DNA from: Rubrivivax sp.
Lineage (GTDB): Bacteria > Pseudomonadota > Gammaproteobacteria > Burkholderiales > Burkholderiaceae_C
DNA length: 35,072 nucleotides
Assembly: GCA_026125665.1 (NCBI GenBank)
Contig: JAHCKS010000054.1
Location: 1 to 35,072 of the forward strand
Direction of reading: 5' to 3'
Part shown: positions 8,637 through 18,800 of the stretch, one piece after another
Numbering within the stretch: position 1 is the stretch's first letter
How the letters are laid out: each line of letters opens with the position of its first letter
Position numbers and translations under genes: made by a program
The notes under the pieces: model-generated
What the model saw: the letters and a program-made list of their open reading frames with translations, nothing else
Told to the model about the DNA's origin: nothing
Database searches by the model: none

Positions 8637-8692
8637 GATGTCCGGCGGCGATGTCCGGCGGCGAACGTCAGCGCCGATCGTCAGCGCCGATC
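8637..8692. repeat. Two consecutive 13-bp tandem duplications
   Basis: GATGTCCGGCGGC occurs twice in tandem (8637-8649, 8650-8662). Four bases later GTCAGCGCCGATC occurs twice in tandem (8667-8679, 8680-8692). The last copy covers the arginase stop codon and its final codons, so the duplication affects the 3' end of that gene. The rest of the gap up to the GMC start (8493-8636) shows no other clear element. Confidence 0.8.
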
Positions 8693-9625
8693 TCGCATCA
8701 GCGTGCTCTTGCCGAACAGGCTCTCGATCAGGTCCACCGCGAGCACGGCCGTCTTGTTGCGCACGTCCAGCGCCGGATTCAGCTCCATCACGTCGAGGCT
8801 GGCGAGGCGGCCGGTGTCGGCGATCATTTCCATGCACAGCTGCGCTTCGCGGTAGCTCGGGCCGCCCGGCACCGTGGTGCCGACACCGGGCGCGATCTCG
8901 GGGTCGAGGAAGTCGACGTCGAAGCTGACGTGCAGGTGCGTGTTCGCGTCGAGGGTGGCGAGCGCCAGCTCCATCGTCTCGCGCATGCCCTTCTCGTCGA
9001 TGTAGCGCATGTCGAACACCTCGAGCCCCGCGGCCTGCACGAAGCGCTTCTCGCCGGCGTCGACGCTGCGGATGCCGATCTGGCGGATGGCCTTCGGCTG
9101 CAGGATCGGCGTGCCGGTGCCGAAGCCCCCGATCTCGACGAGCTCGCGCGGCCCGTGCCCGCACAGGCACGCCACCGGCATGCCGTGCAGGTTGCCGCTG
9201 GGCGTGAGGGCACTCGTGTTGAAATCGGCGTGCGCGTCGAGCCACAGCACGCGCAGCTTGCGGCCCGCGTCGCGGCAGTGGCGCGCCACGGCGCTGATCG
9301 AGCCGACCGCGAGGCTGTGGTCGCCGCCGAGCAGGATCGGCAGCCGGGCGGCGCGCAGCTCCGCGAACACGGCGTCGTGCACGAGCCGGTTCCAGGCGAC
9401 GACCTCGGCCAGGTGGCGGTGGCCTTCCACCGGCGGCAGCCAGGGGTTGGGCGGGCCGGCCAGGTTTCCCCGGTCGGCCACGTCGACGCCGTGGCCGGCG
9501 AGCGCCGGGCCGAGCCGGGCCACGCGCAGCGCCTCGGGCCCCATGCTCGCGCCGCGCATGCCGGCGCCGATGTCGGTGGGGGCGCCGATCAGCGAGACAC
9601 GCGGGGCGATCGCGGGCTCAGACAT
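8681..9625 (-). CDS. rocF: Arginase
   Basis: Ureohydrolase, 314 residues, predicted to hydrolyse L-arginine to ornithine and urea in the cytoplasm using two Mn2+ ions. All metal ligands are visible: His103 (GGDHS), Asp130, His132 and Asp134 (DAHADFN), Asp236 and Asp238 (SFDVDFLDP). The pattern DAHADFNT...SGNLHGMPVA favours arginase over agmatinase. The ATG at 9623-9625 lies inside the end of the LOG-family gene (8-bp overlap), so translation is probably coupled. The last codons and the stop lie in a 13-bp tandem duplication. No arginine transporter or ornithine aminotransferase gene is nearby. The gene symbol is by family and not proven for this strain. Confidence 0.92.
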   Translation of the reverse strand: MSEPAIAPRVSLIGAPTDIGAGMRGASMGPEALRVARLGPALAGHGVDVADRGNLAGPPNPWLPPVEGHRHLAEVVAWNRLVHDAVFAELRAARLPILLGGDHSLAVGSISAVARHCRDAGRKLRVLWLDAHADFNTSALTPSGNLHGMPVACLCGHGPRELVEIGGFGTGTPILQPKAIRQIGIRSVDAGEKRFVQAAGLEVFDMRYIDEKGMRETMELALATLDANTHLHVSFDVDFLDPEIAPGVGTTVPGGPSYREAQLCMEMIADTGRLASLDVMELNPALDVRNKTAVLAVDLIESLFGKSTLMRDRR

Positions 9626-10532
9626 CGTCGGCGAACTCGCCGGTCTCGGTGGGCGGCAGGTCGAAGCCGTAGTGCGCCGCCAGCACCTCCCACGCCTCCT
9701 CGGCCGTCTCGACGAAGCGCACGAGCTGCTCGTCGCCGGGGCTGATCATCCCGGTGTCGATGAGGTGCTGGAAGTTGATCAGCTTGTCCCAGAACTCGCG
9801 GCCGAACAGCAGGATGGGCCGCGCGCGGCTCTTGCCCGTCTGCACCAGCGTCAGCGTCTCGAACAGTTCGTCGAGGGTGCCGAAGCCGCCCGGGAAACAC
9901 ACCAGCGCGATGCTGCGCATCACGAAGTGCATCTTGCGCAGCGCGAAGTAGTGGAACTGGAAACACAGCTCCGGCGTGATGTAAGGGTTCGGCGCCTGCT
10001 CGTGCGGCAGCACGATGTTCAGGCCGACGCTCTTGCCGCGCACCTCGTGCGCGCCGCGGTTGCCCGCCTCCATGATGCCGGGGCCGCCCCCGGTGACGAC
10101 GTAGATCGGCGTCTCGTGCTCGCGCGAGCGTTCGGTGACGAGCGCGGCGAAACGGCGTGCCTCGTCGTAATAGCGGCTCATCGCCAGTGCCGTCTCGGCG
10201 CGCTTGACGCCGGCCGGGTCGCCGGCACGCCGCGCCTCGGCCAGGGCCGCGGCGGCCACGTCCGGCGGCACGACGCGGGCGCTGCCGAAGATGACGATGG
10301 TGTTCTGCACGCCCTGCTCCTGCTGCACGAGCTCGGGCTTGAGCAGCTCGAGCTGCATGCGCACCGGCCGCAGTTCCTCGCGCAGCAGGAAGTTGGTGTC
10401 GGTGAAGGCGAGGCGGTAGGCGCTCTCCGGCCCGGCATAACGCGCCAGCGCCGGCGAGGGCTGGCCGGCGACGGCCGCCTCTTCCTCGGCACTCGGGAAG
10501 TTGCGGCTGGAAAGGGGGTGCTTGGGGTCCAT
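9618..10532 (-). CDS. LOG-family nucleotide 5'-monophosphate phosphoribohydrolase-like protein
   Basis: Rossmann-fold protein of the LOG/TIGR00730 family. Members cleave the N-glycosidic bond of nucleoside 5'-monophosphates, such as cytokinin ribotides in plants or AMP in bacteria. The protein has 304 residues. The family motifs are IFGSAR (81-86), TGGGPGIMEAGNRGA (147-161) and PGGFGTLDE (214-222); the last is the phosphate-binding/catalytic loop including Glu222. About 75 residues precede the core, as in the longer bacterial type. I chose the ATG at 10530-10532, near the usual start of homologues; a longer frame reaches further upstream but is Arg/Pro-rich. It is the first gene of a two-gene unit with arginase (8-bp overlap). 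Its substrate here is unknown. Confidence 0.88.
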   Translation of the reverse strand: MDPKHPLSSRNFPSAEEEAAVAGQPSPALARYAGPESAYRLAFTDTNFLLREELRPVRMQLELLKPELVQQEQGVQNTIVIFGSARVVPPDVAAAALAEARRAGDPAGVKRAETALAMSRYYDEARRFAALVTERSREHETPIYVVTGGGPGIMEAGNRGAHEVRGKSVGLNIVLPHEQAPNPYITPELCFQFHYFALRKMHFVMRSIALVCFPGGFGTLDELFETLTLVQTGKSRARPILLFGREFWDKLINFQHLIDTGMISPGDEQLVRFVETAEEAWEVLAAHYGFDLPPTETGEFADDV

Positions 10533-10647
10533 CGAGGGGAGCGGTCGGCCGCGGCGGCTTCGCGCAGGGCGCGGCGAGGCAGGGCCGCGAAGCATAGTCG
10601 CGCCGCCGCGCGGCCGGGCGGGAAAAGAAGGCGCCCGGGAAAGCGAA

Positions 10648-10675
10648 CGGCCCGCCGGGAAAGCCGGGCGGGCCG
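10648..10675 (-). terminator. Hairpin terminator after the S41 protease gene
   Basis: A stem of 9 bp, one G-G mismatch and 2 more bp closes an AAAG loop (CTTT on the minus strand), 48 bp beyond the protease stop. On the minus strand it is followed by T-containing sequence (TTCGCTTT, then CTTCTTTT). It separates the protease from the LOG-arginase unit. Confidence 0.65.
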
Positions 10676-10722
10676 TGTGGGGTTGGCGCCCGTGCGGGGC
10701 GGGCAAGTGGCGCTTGTCCGGC

Positions 10723-12177
10723 CTACTTCGCCGGCGTTGCCTCGGCCTTGCGCTCGGCGGCCGTCTTGCTGGCCACCACCGGCAGGCCGCGCAGCTGGTT
10801 CAGCGCCTGCACGAGCGGCCAGTCTTCGGCGCTGCCGAACTCGGGCAGCGGCTTCGGCGGCTGGTTCGTGCGCGCCTGCTCGGCTTCGAGCCGGGCACGG
10901 GCGGCGTCGCGCTCGCGCTGGCGTGCGGGGTCCTTGTCGCCATCGGGGCCGGCGGCAGCCGAGCCGGGCAGGTGGCGCTCGAGGTCGGCTTCGCGCACCC
11001 GCAGGGCGGCGAAGACGTTGCCGTCGGAAGTCTCGTCGAGGAAGATGTCCGGCACGATGCCACGCGCCTGGATGCCGCGGCCGCTCGGGGTGTAGTAGCG
11101 CGCGGTGGTGATCTTCAGCGCCGTCTCGGCCGACAGCGGCCGCACCGTCTGCACCGAGCCCTTGCCGAAGGTCTGCGCGCCCATGATCGTGGCGCGCTTG
11201 TGGTCCTGCAGCGCGCCGGCGACGATCTCGCTGGCCGATGCCGAGCCTTCGTTGACGAGCACCACCAGCGGCACCTTCTTGACGGCTGCCGGCAGCCGGC
11301 GCAGCGGGTCGCTGCCGCCGCCGCGGCGCGCGTAGTACTCGGGCGCGGCGCGGTAGGTGGCCCGCGAGTCGGGCAACTGGCCGTTCGTGGAGACGACCAC
11401 CACGTCGCTCGGCAGGAAGGCCGCCGAGATGGCGATGGCGCCGTCGAGCAGGCCGCCGGGGTCGTTGCGCAGGTCGAGCACGATGCCCTTGAGGTTGGGG
11501 TCCTGCTTGTACAGCTGCTCGACCTTGGAGACGAAGTCCTCGACGGTGCGGTCCTGGAACTGGCTCACGCGCACCCAGCCGTAGCCCGGCTCGACCATCT
11601 TCGCGCGCACGCTCTGCACGCGGATCTCCTCGCGCACGATGGTCACCGGGAAGGTGCGGTTCTCGCTGCGGCGGAAGACCGTGAGGTTGACCTTCGTGTT
11701 CGGCTCGCCGCGCATGCGCTTGACGGCCTGGTCGACCGTCATGCCCTTGACGGGCGTGTCGTCGATGCGGGTGATGAGGTCGCCGCTCTTCAGGCCGATG
11801 CGGAATGCGGGTGAACCCTCGATCGGCGAGATGACCTTCACCACGCCGTCTTCCATGCCCATCTCGATGCCGATGCCGACGAACTTGCCGCCGGTGCTCT
11901 CGCGGAATTCGCGGAAGCTCTTCTTGTCGAAGTACTGCGAGTGGGGGTCGAGGCCGGCCACCATGCCGCCGATGGCGTCGGAGATGAGCTTCTTCTCGTC
12001 GACGGGCTCGACGTATTCGCTCTTGACCATGCCGAAGACGGCGGCCAGCTGCTGCAGTTCTTCCAGCGGCAGCGGGGCCAGCGAGCTGCGCGCCACCGCG
12101 GTGAGCTGCATCGTGGTGAGCGCGCCGGCGACGGCCCCCACGGCGAGAAGACCGGCTACCTTGAGCTTCGCACCCAT
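10723..12177 (-). CDS. S41 carboxyl-terminal processing protease (CtpA type)
   Basis: Periplasmic serine protease of 484 residues that trims or degrades envelope proteins from their C-termini. A hydrophobic N-terminal signal or anchor (5-29) is followed by a helical cap and a PDZ domain (about 98-180, with FVGIGIEM and SGDLITRIDD). The S41 core follows, with catalytic Ser314 in GSASASE and Lys339 in TFGKG, 25 residues apart as in CtpB. The tail after about residue 395 is charged and low in complexity (QRERDAARARLEAEQAR). In this class, activity often depends on a TPR adaptor lipoprotein, and none is seen here. The gene follows the iron ABC ATPase on the same strand after a 185-bp gap, so it probably has its own promoter. 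Confidence 0.93.
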   Translation of the reverse strand: MGAKLKVAGLLAVGAVAGALTTMQLTAVARSSLAPLPLEELQQLAAVFGMVKSEYVEPVDEKKLISDAIGGMVAGLDPHSQYFDKKSFREFRESTGGKFVGIGIEMGMEDGVVKVISPIEGSPAFRIGLKSGDLITRIDDTPVKGMTVDQAVKRMRGEPNTKVNLTVFRRSENRTFPVTIVREEIRVQSVRAKMVEPGYGWVRVSQFQDRTVEDFVSKVEQLYKQDPNLKGIVLDLRNDPGGLLDGAIAISAAFLPSDVVVVSTNGQLPDSRATYRAAPEYYARRGGGSDPLRRLPAAVKKVPLVVLVNEGSASASEIVAGALQDHKRATIMGAQTFGKGSVQTVRPLSAETALKITTARYYTPSGRGIQARGIVPDIFLDETSDGNVFAALRVREADLERHLPGSAAAGPDGDKDPARQRERDAARARLEAEQARTNQPPKPLPEFGSAEDWPLVQALNQLRGLPVVASKTAAERKAEATPAK

Positions 12178-12267
12178 CGCTGAATCCGCCTTTGCTGCGC
12201 GGCGCGCCGCGCTTCAGAACGCCCGTACTTTCGAGGGATGCCCCGGCCATACCCCCAAAGATGGGTC

Positions 12268-12273
12268 AGTATA
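12268..12273 (-). promoter_or_regulatory. Possible -10 box for the S41 protease gene
   Basis: In the 185-bp gap 12178-12362 the minus strand reads TATACT, five of six bases of the sigma-70 -10 consensus, about 90 bp before the protease ATG. No convincing -35 box stands at 16-18 bp. A near-palindrome, GGACGGGCCGTCC (12274-12286), lies directly upstream and might bind a regulator. Nothing else recognisable is in the gap. Confidence 0.3.
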
Positions 12274-12362
12274 GGACGGGCCGTCCCTTCGAGGAGGGAT
12301 GAAGGGGCAAAGTTGCACCCTGATTCCAATGCTCTGCCGGACTCCGGCCGGGCGGCGTGCCG

Positions 12363-13460
<1,098 letters not shown>

Positions 13461-13485
13461 GGGTCGATCATAATCGCTCGTCGCA

Positions 13486-13504
13486 AATGAGGATCGTTCG
13501 CATT
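13486..13504. promoter_or_regulatory. Fur-box-like palindrome between divergent iron-transport genes
   Basis: AATGAGGATCGTTCGCATT is a 19-bp imperfect palindrome, close to Fur boxes of the AATGAGAATNATTCNCATT type. It sits in the 62-bp gap between the ATPase and permease starts, so one Fur dimer could repress both. AT-rich -10-like hexamers lie beside it (CATAAT at 13469-13474 for the plus strand; TATGAT, minus strand, 13467-13472). An upstream ATG for the permease (13487) falls inside this site, which favours the later start at 13523. Confidence 0.55.
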
Positions 13505-13522
13505 CATGCTGGCGAAGTCCTG

Positions 13523-15196
13523 ATGCAGTGGGGGCGGGAGCTGCAGGCCCGTGCCGTCCTGGCTTCGGTGGAACTGCCCAGGCGACTGGCGCACTTCGCC
13601 TTGGCGGCGGCCTGTCTGGCGCTGGCCCTGCCTGTCTTGGCGGTGCTGGGCTCGTGGCTCGCCTACGACGAGGCGGCGGCCCAGGTGCTGCGGCACCAGG
13701 CATCGACCGTACTGCCCGGGTACACGCTGCAGACGCTGGCGCTGGCCCTGGGCGTCGGTGTCGGCGTCATCCTCCTGGGCGCCGCCACGGCGGCCGTCGT
13801 GACGCTGGCGGACTTCCCCGGCCGCCGCGTCTTCGAGTGGGCGCTGCTGCTGCCGCTGGCCATGCCGGCCTACGTGCTGGCCTACGCCTGGACCGACGCG
13901 CTGCAGTTCGCGAGCCCGCTGCAGGCGGCGCTGCGCCAGGCGCTCGGCGTGCGCGGTGCACTCTGGCCCGACGTGCGCAACGCGTGGATGGCCACGCTGC
14001 TGTTCGTGCTGTGCCTGTACCCCTATGTCTTCCTGCTGGCGCGCGCCGCGCTCGGCGAACGCGCCGTGCAGATGATGGAGGCGGCGCGGCTGCTCGGCGC
14101 CTCGCCGGCGCGGCGCGTGCTCACCGTGGCGCTGCCGATGGCGCGCCCGGCGCTGGCCGCGGGCGCCGCGCTGGCGCTGATGGAGGTGCTGGCCGACTAC
14201 GGCGTCGGTTCCTACTTCGGCCTGGCGACCTTCAGCACCGGCATCTACAAGGCCTGGCTGGTGATGAACGACGGCACGGCGGCGCTGCAGCTGGCCTCGC
14301 TGCTGCTCGCGCTCGTGGCGCTGCTGCTGCTGGCCGAGCGCGCAGCGCGGCGGCAGATGCGATTCGCGGCCAGCCGCGCGGGGCCGCAGCACGCGGCCGA
14401 CGCGCGGCCGCTGCGCCTGGCCGGCGGCGCCGGCGTCGCGGCCTTCGCCCTGTGTGCCGTGCCGGTGCTGCTCGGGTTCGTGCTGCCGGTGGCCTGGCTG
14501 CTGTGGCTCGTTTGGCAGGAGGCGCGCGGGTCGGCCCTCGGCTTGCCGCTGGCGCGCTTCGCCGACTGGAGCCTCGCGAGCTTCCGCCTGTCGGCCATCG
14601 CCGCCGTGCTGGCCACGGCGCTGGCGCTCGCGCTCGCCTTCGTGCTGCGGCGCGGGCGCGGCTGGTGGGTGCAGGGGGCGGCGCGGCTGCTGTCGCTCGG
14701 CTACGCGATGCCCGGGGCGGTGGTCGGCATCGGCGTGCTGCTGCCGGTGGCCTGGCTGCAGCACCGCTGGCCCGAAGCGGGCCTGCCGGCGCTGGCCACC
14801 GGCACGATCCTCGGCGTGATGTACGCCTACCTCGTGCGCTTCTGCGCCGTGGCGCTGCAGTCGGTCGAGGCGGGCTACGCGCGCGTGCCGCGCACGGTGG
14901 ACGACACCGCGCTGCTGCTGGGCAGCGGCGCGGCGCGCGTGTTCACGCGGCTGCACCTGCCGCTGCTGCGCCGCTCGGTGTGGGCGGCGCTGCTGCTCGT
15001 CTTCGTCGACGTGATGAAGGAGCTGCCCGCGACGCTGCTGCTGCGGCCCTTCGGCAGCGACACGCTGGCCGTCGTCGCCTACAACCTGGCGCGCGACGAG
15101 CGGCTGGCGGAGGCGGCGCTGCCATCGCTGGCCATCGTCGCCGTCGGGCTGCTGCCGGTGGTCCTGCTCAGCCGGGCGATGCGTGCGCCGGACTGA
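13523..15196 (+). CDS. Fe3+-type ABC transporter permease, fused two-domain (FbpB-like)
   Basis: Inner-membrane permease of 557 residues, the usual size for FbpB/SfuB-type proteins in which two permease domains are fused. About twelve hydrophobic segments can be traced. Each half carries the cytoplasmic EAA-type loop that docks the ATPase: EAARLLGASPARRVLTVALP (about 186-205), and DDTALLLGSGAARVFTRLHL (about 460-479). YGVGSYFG and FVDVMKELPATLLLRPFG are typical of ferric iron permeases. Start ATG 13523 is preferred because the ATG 12 codons earlier lies in the Fur-like site. It is divergent from its ATPase. No iron-binding protein (FbpA) is encoded in the window, so the receptor must be elsewhere or the substrate differs. 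Confidence 0.9.
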   Translation: MQWGRELQARAVLASVELPRRLAHFALAAACLALALPVLAVLGSWLAYDEAAAQVLRHQASTVLPGYTLQTLALALGVGVGVILLGAATAAVVTLADFPGRRVFEWALLLPLAMPAYVLAYAWTDALQFASPLQAALRQALGVRGALWPDVRNAWMATLLFVLCLYPYVFLLARAALGERAVQMMEAARLLGASPARRVLTVALPMARPALAAGAALALMEVLADYGVGSYFGLATFSTGIYKAWLVMNDGTAALQLASLLLALVALLLLAERAARRQMRFAASRAGPQHAADARPLRLAGGAGVAAFALCAVPVLLGFVLPVAWLLWLVWQEARGSALGLPLARFADWSLASFRLSAIAAVLATALALALAFVLRRGRGWWVQGAARLLSLGYAMPGAVVGIGVLLPVAWLQHRWPEAGLPALATGTILGVMYAYLVRFCAVALQSVEAGYARVPRTVDDTALLLGSGAARVFTRLHLPLLRRSVWAALLLVFVDVMKELPATLLLRPFGSDTLAVVAYNLARDERLAEAALPSLAIVAVGLLPVVLLSRAMRAPD

Positions 15197-15230
15197 TCCG
15201 GACCCGAGGCCGGGCCCGCTCCCCTTCAGT

Positions 15231-15263
15231 TCCCCGGGGCCGGTGTCGAAATCCCCCCGGGGA
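15231..15263 (+). terminator. Possible terminator downstream of the permease gene
   Basis: A perfect 9-bp inverted repeat, TCCCCGGGG (15231-15239) and CCCCGGGGA (15255-15263), with a 15-nt loop, lies 34 bp after the permease stop. Each arm is itself nearly palindromic. No T-run follows, so intrinsic termination is uncertain. It lies in the 165-bp gap before the next gene. Confidence 0.35.
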
Positions 15264-15361
15264 CGCGGTATGGGCACACCTGCCGGCCGCGGCCGATGAT
15301 CCAGCTGCGATCCCCGTTTGCGTTCACCCCCTCGTCCACGCCTGCGACCCGGATCCCGCGC

Positions 15362-15742
15362 ATGCCGCCTTCGCACGAAGCCGCCCCCGGCGCCGACCTC
15401 GACTGGACGCCGCAGCGCCGCGCGCCGCGCGCCAGCGACGAGGCGCTCACCGGCACCGCGCGCCGCTGGCTGCGCGAGCTGCCGTCGCGGCGCAGGCCGC
15501 TGCGCCTGTGTCAGCTGTACCCGCGCGTGGCCAACCGCATCGCCTGGTGCTGGCACGACGCCGAACTGGCCTCTCAGGCGCTGGCCGACCTGCTCGAAGA
15601 CCGCCGCGGCGGCCGGTGCGGGTTTCCGGCGCCGGTCGTGCGCGAACTGCAGCGCCTGGCGCAGTTCAACGCCCAACACCGCGTCGACCCGCAAGGCGAC
15701 GGCTGGTGGACGAACTTCGGGCGCCTGGCCGGCCTGGGCTGA
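15362..15742 (+). CDS. Conserved hypothetical protein, small and basic
   Basis: Unrecognised cytoplasmic protein of about 126 residues. The core reads like a real protein: WLRELPSRRRPLRLCQLYPR, VANRIAWCWHDAELASQAL, then a Gly/Arg turn (DRRGGRCGFP) and a helical end (VVRELQRLAQFNAQ). It is basic, with helices and no membrane segment. I recall similar short proteins in Burkholderiales but know of no function. I chose ATG 15362; the frame is open back to 15296. It lies convergent to tRNA-Arg, 26 bp beyond its stop. No partner gene suggests a role. Confidence 0.6.
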   Translation: MPPSHEAAPGADLDWTPQRRAPRASDEALTGTARRWLRELPSRRRPLRLCQLYPRVANRIAWCWHDAELASQALADLLEDRRGGRCGFPAPVVRELQRLAQFNAQHRVDPQGDGWWTNFGRLAGLG

Positions 15743-15768
15743 ACGCCGCCGAGCGGGCCGCGCCGGTG

Positions 15769-15843
15769 TGGCCCCCCCGGCAGGAATCGAACCTGCATCT
15801 GGCGCTTAGGAGGCGCCCGTTCTATCCATTGAACTACGGCGGG
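15769..15843 (-). tRNA. tRNA-Arg (anticodon CCT), CCA encoded
   Basis: Decodes AGG arginine codons. On the minus strand, a 72-nt cloverleaf plus CCA can be drawn: positions 8-9 TA, D-stem GTTC/GAAC with loop AATGGATA, anticodon stem GGCGC/GCGCC with loop CTCCTAA (anticodon CCT), variable AGAT, T-arm GCAGG-TTCGATT-CCTGC, discriminator G, and CCA at 15769-15771. The acceptor stem is odd: the 5' strand CCCGCCG against 3' CGGGGGG leaves a G4-G69 mismatch, and the first pair is C1-G72 instead of the usual G1-C72. It begins 22 bp after the tamB stop on the same strand and may be cotranscribed. Confidence 0.9.
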
Positions 15844-15865
15844 GTGGCACCGCACCCTCGGCAGG

Positions 15866-18800
15866 TCACGGCGGCACGGCAGGCAGCGATCTTCTCACGC
15901 CGCCGTCGTCGGGCGGCTGCTGCAAGCGCACCGTCCAGATGAAGTCCAGCGAGTTCTCCAGGCCGCTCTGCGCGCGTACCGTGAAGCGCTGGGCCACGCG
16001 GTAGATGAGCTGCCAGGTGCCGGTGGTGGCGTTGACGCCGCGTTCGTAGCCGACGTACCAGCGGCGCGACAGCTGCTTGCCGAGGATGACCACGGTCTCG
16101 CGCACGTCGCCTTCGCTCTGCTTCAGCGAGAGCTCGTCGATGCCCAGGCGCCGCATGAAGGCGTCGGTCGGCGCCTCGCCTTCGCCGGCCAGCAGCGCCA
16201 CCGCGGCGCGTTGAAGCAGCGCCGTGTCGTTGCGGCCGAGGCCGTCGCTGGCGCGGCCGAGGACGAGCCAGCTGAGCTTGTCGGTCTCCGACATCTCGGG
16301 GTCGGAGAACAGGCGCACGCGCAGCCCCTGCAGCGGCCCGCTCACCTGCAGGCCGACACGGATGTCCAGGTTCGGGCGCACGGCCCAGATGTCCAGCCAC
16401 GGGTTGTCCGGCGGGCCGCTGAAGGCGAGCGAGCCCTTCTCGAGCTCGAGCTTCTGGCCGTAGGCGGCATAGGTGCCTTCCACCGACTCGATGGTGCCGC
16501 GCAGCTGCAGCCGCCCGCCCGGGTTGGTGATGCGCACCGCGCCGGTGAGGCCGGTGTCGACGCCGCGCCCCTTGGCGCGCAGCTTCGTGCCGAGGTCCAC
16601 GTCGACGGCCATCGTGAAGCGCTGCGGGCGGCCGGCCGCCTCCGCGTCGGGGCGCGCCGCCACGTCGGCCGCTTCGACGCCGCGCACGGTGACGTCCTCG
16701 TCCAGGCTCGGCGCGTCGGCGCGCGTGAAGTCGAACAGGCCCTCGTCGATGCGGAACCTGCCGTCGAGCCGGCTGGTGTCGGCAGCCAGCGCCAGCTCCG
16801 CCTGGCCGCTGGCGGTCAGCATGCGGTCGACGCGCCCGAGCACGCGGAACTGGTCGGCCTCGAGCTTCAGCCGCGCACTCGGCTTCTCGCCGAGGTCGGC
16901 CTGGCCGGTGACGCTGGCGGTGCCATCGCCGCCCTTCAGCGTGAAGGTCTCGATGCGCGCCTGCGTGCCGGCCAGGCGCACGAGCAGGCGGCCGTCGCCG
17001 ACGTTCACGCCCTGCAGCAGGTTGCGCACGCCCAGGCCCCGGCCGGCCAGCTCGCCGGTGTAGGTGGGGGCGCCGAAGCGGCCGCCGACCTCCGCCGTCG
17101 TCGTGAGTTCGCCGACGAGCCGCCAGCCCGGCGGCACCCAGTGGCCCCACACGCCGATGTCGGGCACGCGCGCGCGCAGCTGGCCCTCGATCGGCGCGTC
17201 GTCGTCGGGCCAGCGCCGCTCGGGCGCCGTGCGCGCGCGCAGCCGGCCGCGCATCTCGCCGAGGCCGCGGCCGCTGAACACCGGCTCGAACTCCCACAGC
17301 CCGTCGCGCGCCTTCACCTGCAGGCGGAAGTCGGTCAGGCCGAGCAGCTGCAGCTCGCCCTGCGTCAGCACGTGCAGGTCGCCGTCGTGGCGGCGGAACA
17401 CGAGGTCGGCCTCGAAGCGCTCGGCGGCACGGATGTCCACGCGCGCGGCCAGCCGCAGGTCGCCCTGCCAGCCGATCTGCGGCTGCAGGCGGCGCAGCAG
17501 CGGCGGCAGCGCGAAGGGCTCGATGTCGGCGCGCAGCGCGAAGTCCGCCCGGCGGGTGCGCATGTCCACCTGCACCGCGTCCCAGCGCAGCGCGAACGAT
17601 TCGGCCAGCCGCACTCGGCCCGGCTCGGCGCTCAGCGAGGCCAGCCGGCCGCCGGCGTCGAAGACGAACTGCGCGCGCAGGTTGCGCGCCTCGGCCCAGC
17701 GGGCGGATGGCGCGGGCGGCGTCGCGCCGGCCGGCGCGGGTGCGCTGGCCGGTGCCGAAGCCGCCGCGGCCGTCGCAGCCGCAACCGCAGGGGCGCCTTC
17801 CGCCGGGCCGACGTCGAGCTCGTCGATGCGGGCCAGCCATCGCCCACCGCCGGCAGACTCGGGCTGCCATTGCCCGCTGGCCTGCAACGAGGCGAGCGTA
17901 CCGCCGCGTCCGGAGATGTTCAGCACCTTCTCGGTGGCGGCGCCCGGAGCCACCGGCAGCGCGGCGCGCAGCGCCAGGCGGTGGTCGGCGAGGGTGCCTC
18001 GAAGCTCGGCGCGCAACGCCTCGACGCGACGCTGCCCGAACACGACGCCGTCGGCCTGCGCGTCGAGGCTCAGCGGCGCCCGGGCCGCGGTCAGCTCGCT
18101 GAGGTCGATGCGCCAGGCGGCCTGCGCGCGCGCCAGCGCCAGCTCGCCGACGCGCAGGTCCTCGGCGCGCACCTGTCCCTGCGTGGCCATGCGCGGCCAG
18201 CGGCCCTCGGCGGTGAGGTCGGCCTGCACGCTGCCCTGCCGCGGCACCCAGCCGGCCAGCGCCGGGCCGAGGCGCGTCAGCGCAGCCAGCGACGCCAGCG
18301 TCGCGGCGCGCACCTCGGCGCGCCAGCGGTCGCCGCTGCCGCTGCCGGCGGGGTCGCCCTGGCCGTCGACGACGATCCGGTTGCCGCCCAGCTGCAGGTC
18401 GGCGTGCAGGCGGCCCGGCGGAGCACCGACGGCGACCCGGTAGCCCAGGTTCACCTCGCCGATCAGCGGTACGCCGGCCAGCATCGAGTCGTGCAGCCGC
18501 AGCTGGCCGTTGCCGGCCAGCCGCTGCAGCAGCGCCACTGGCTGCGCCTGCGCCAGCTGCAACGCGTCGGCGGGTGCACGCAGCTCGAACTGCCAGCCGG
18601 CGTTCAGCCGGTGCGGCCCCTGGCGCCAGGCGGAGCCCACCTCGCCGGGCCACCACGGCACCGGGTCGAACTCGGCCAGGCTGCCTTCGGAGGCCAGTGT
18701 CCACTCTCGCGAGGGCGCCCGCGCCGCCGAGAAGCGCAGCACCGCCTGCGCGTCGCCCGAACGCACCTGCAGGTGGCGCAGCTCGATTGCGCCGGCGCTG

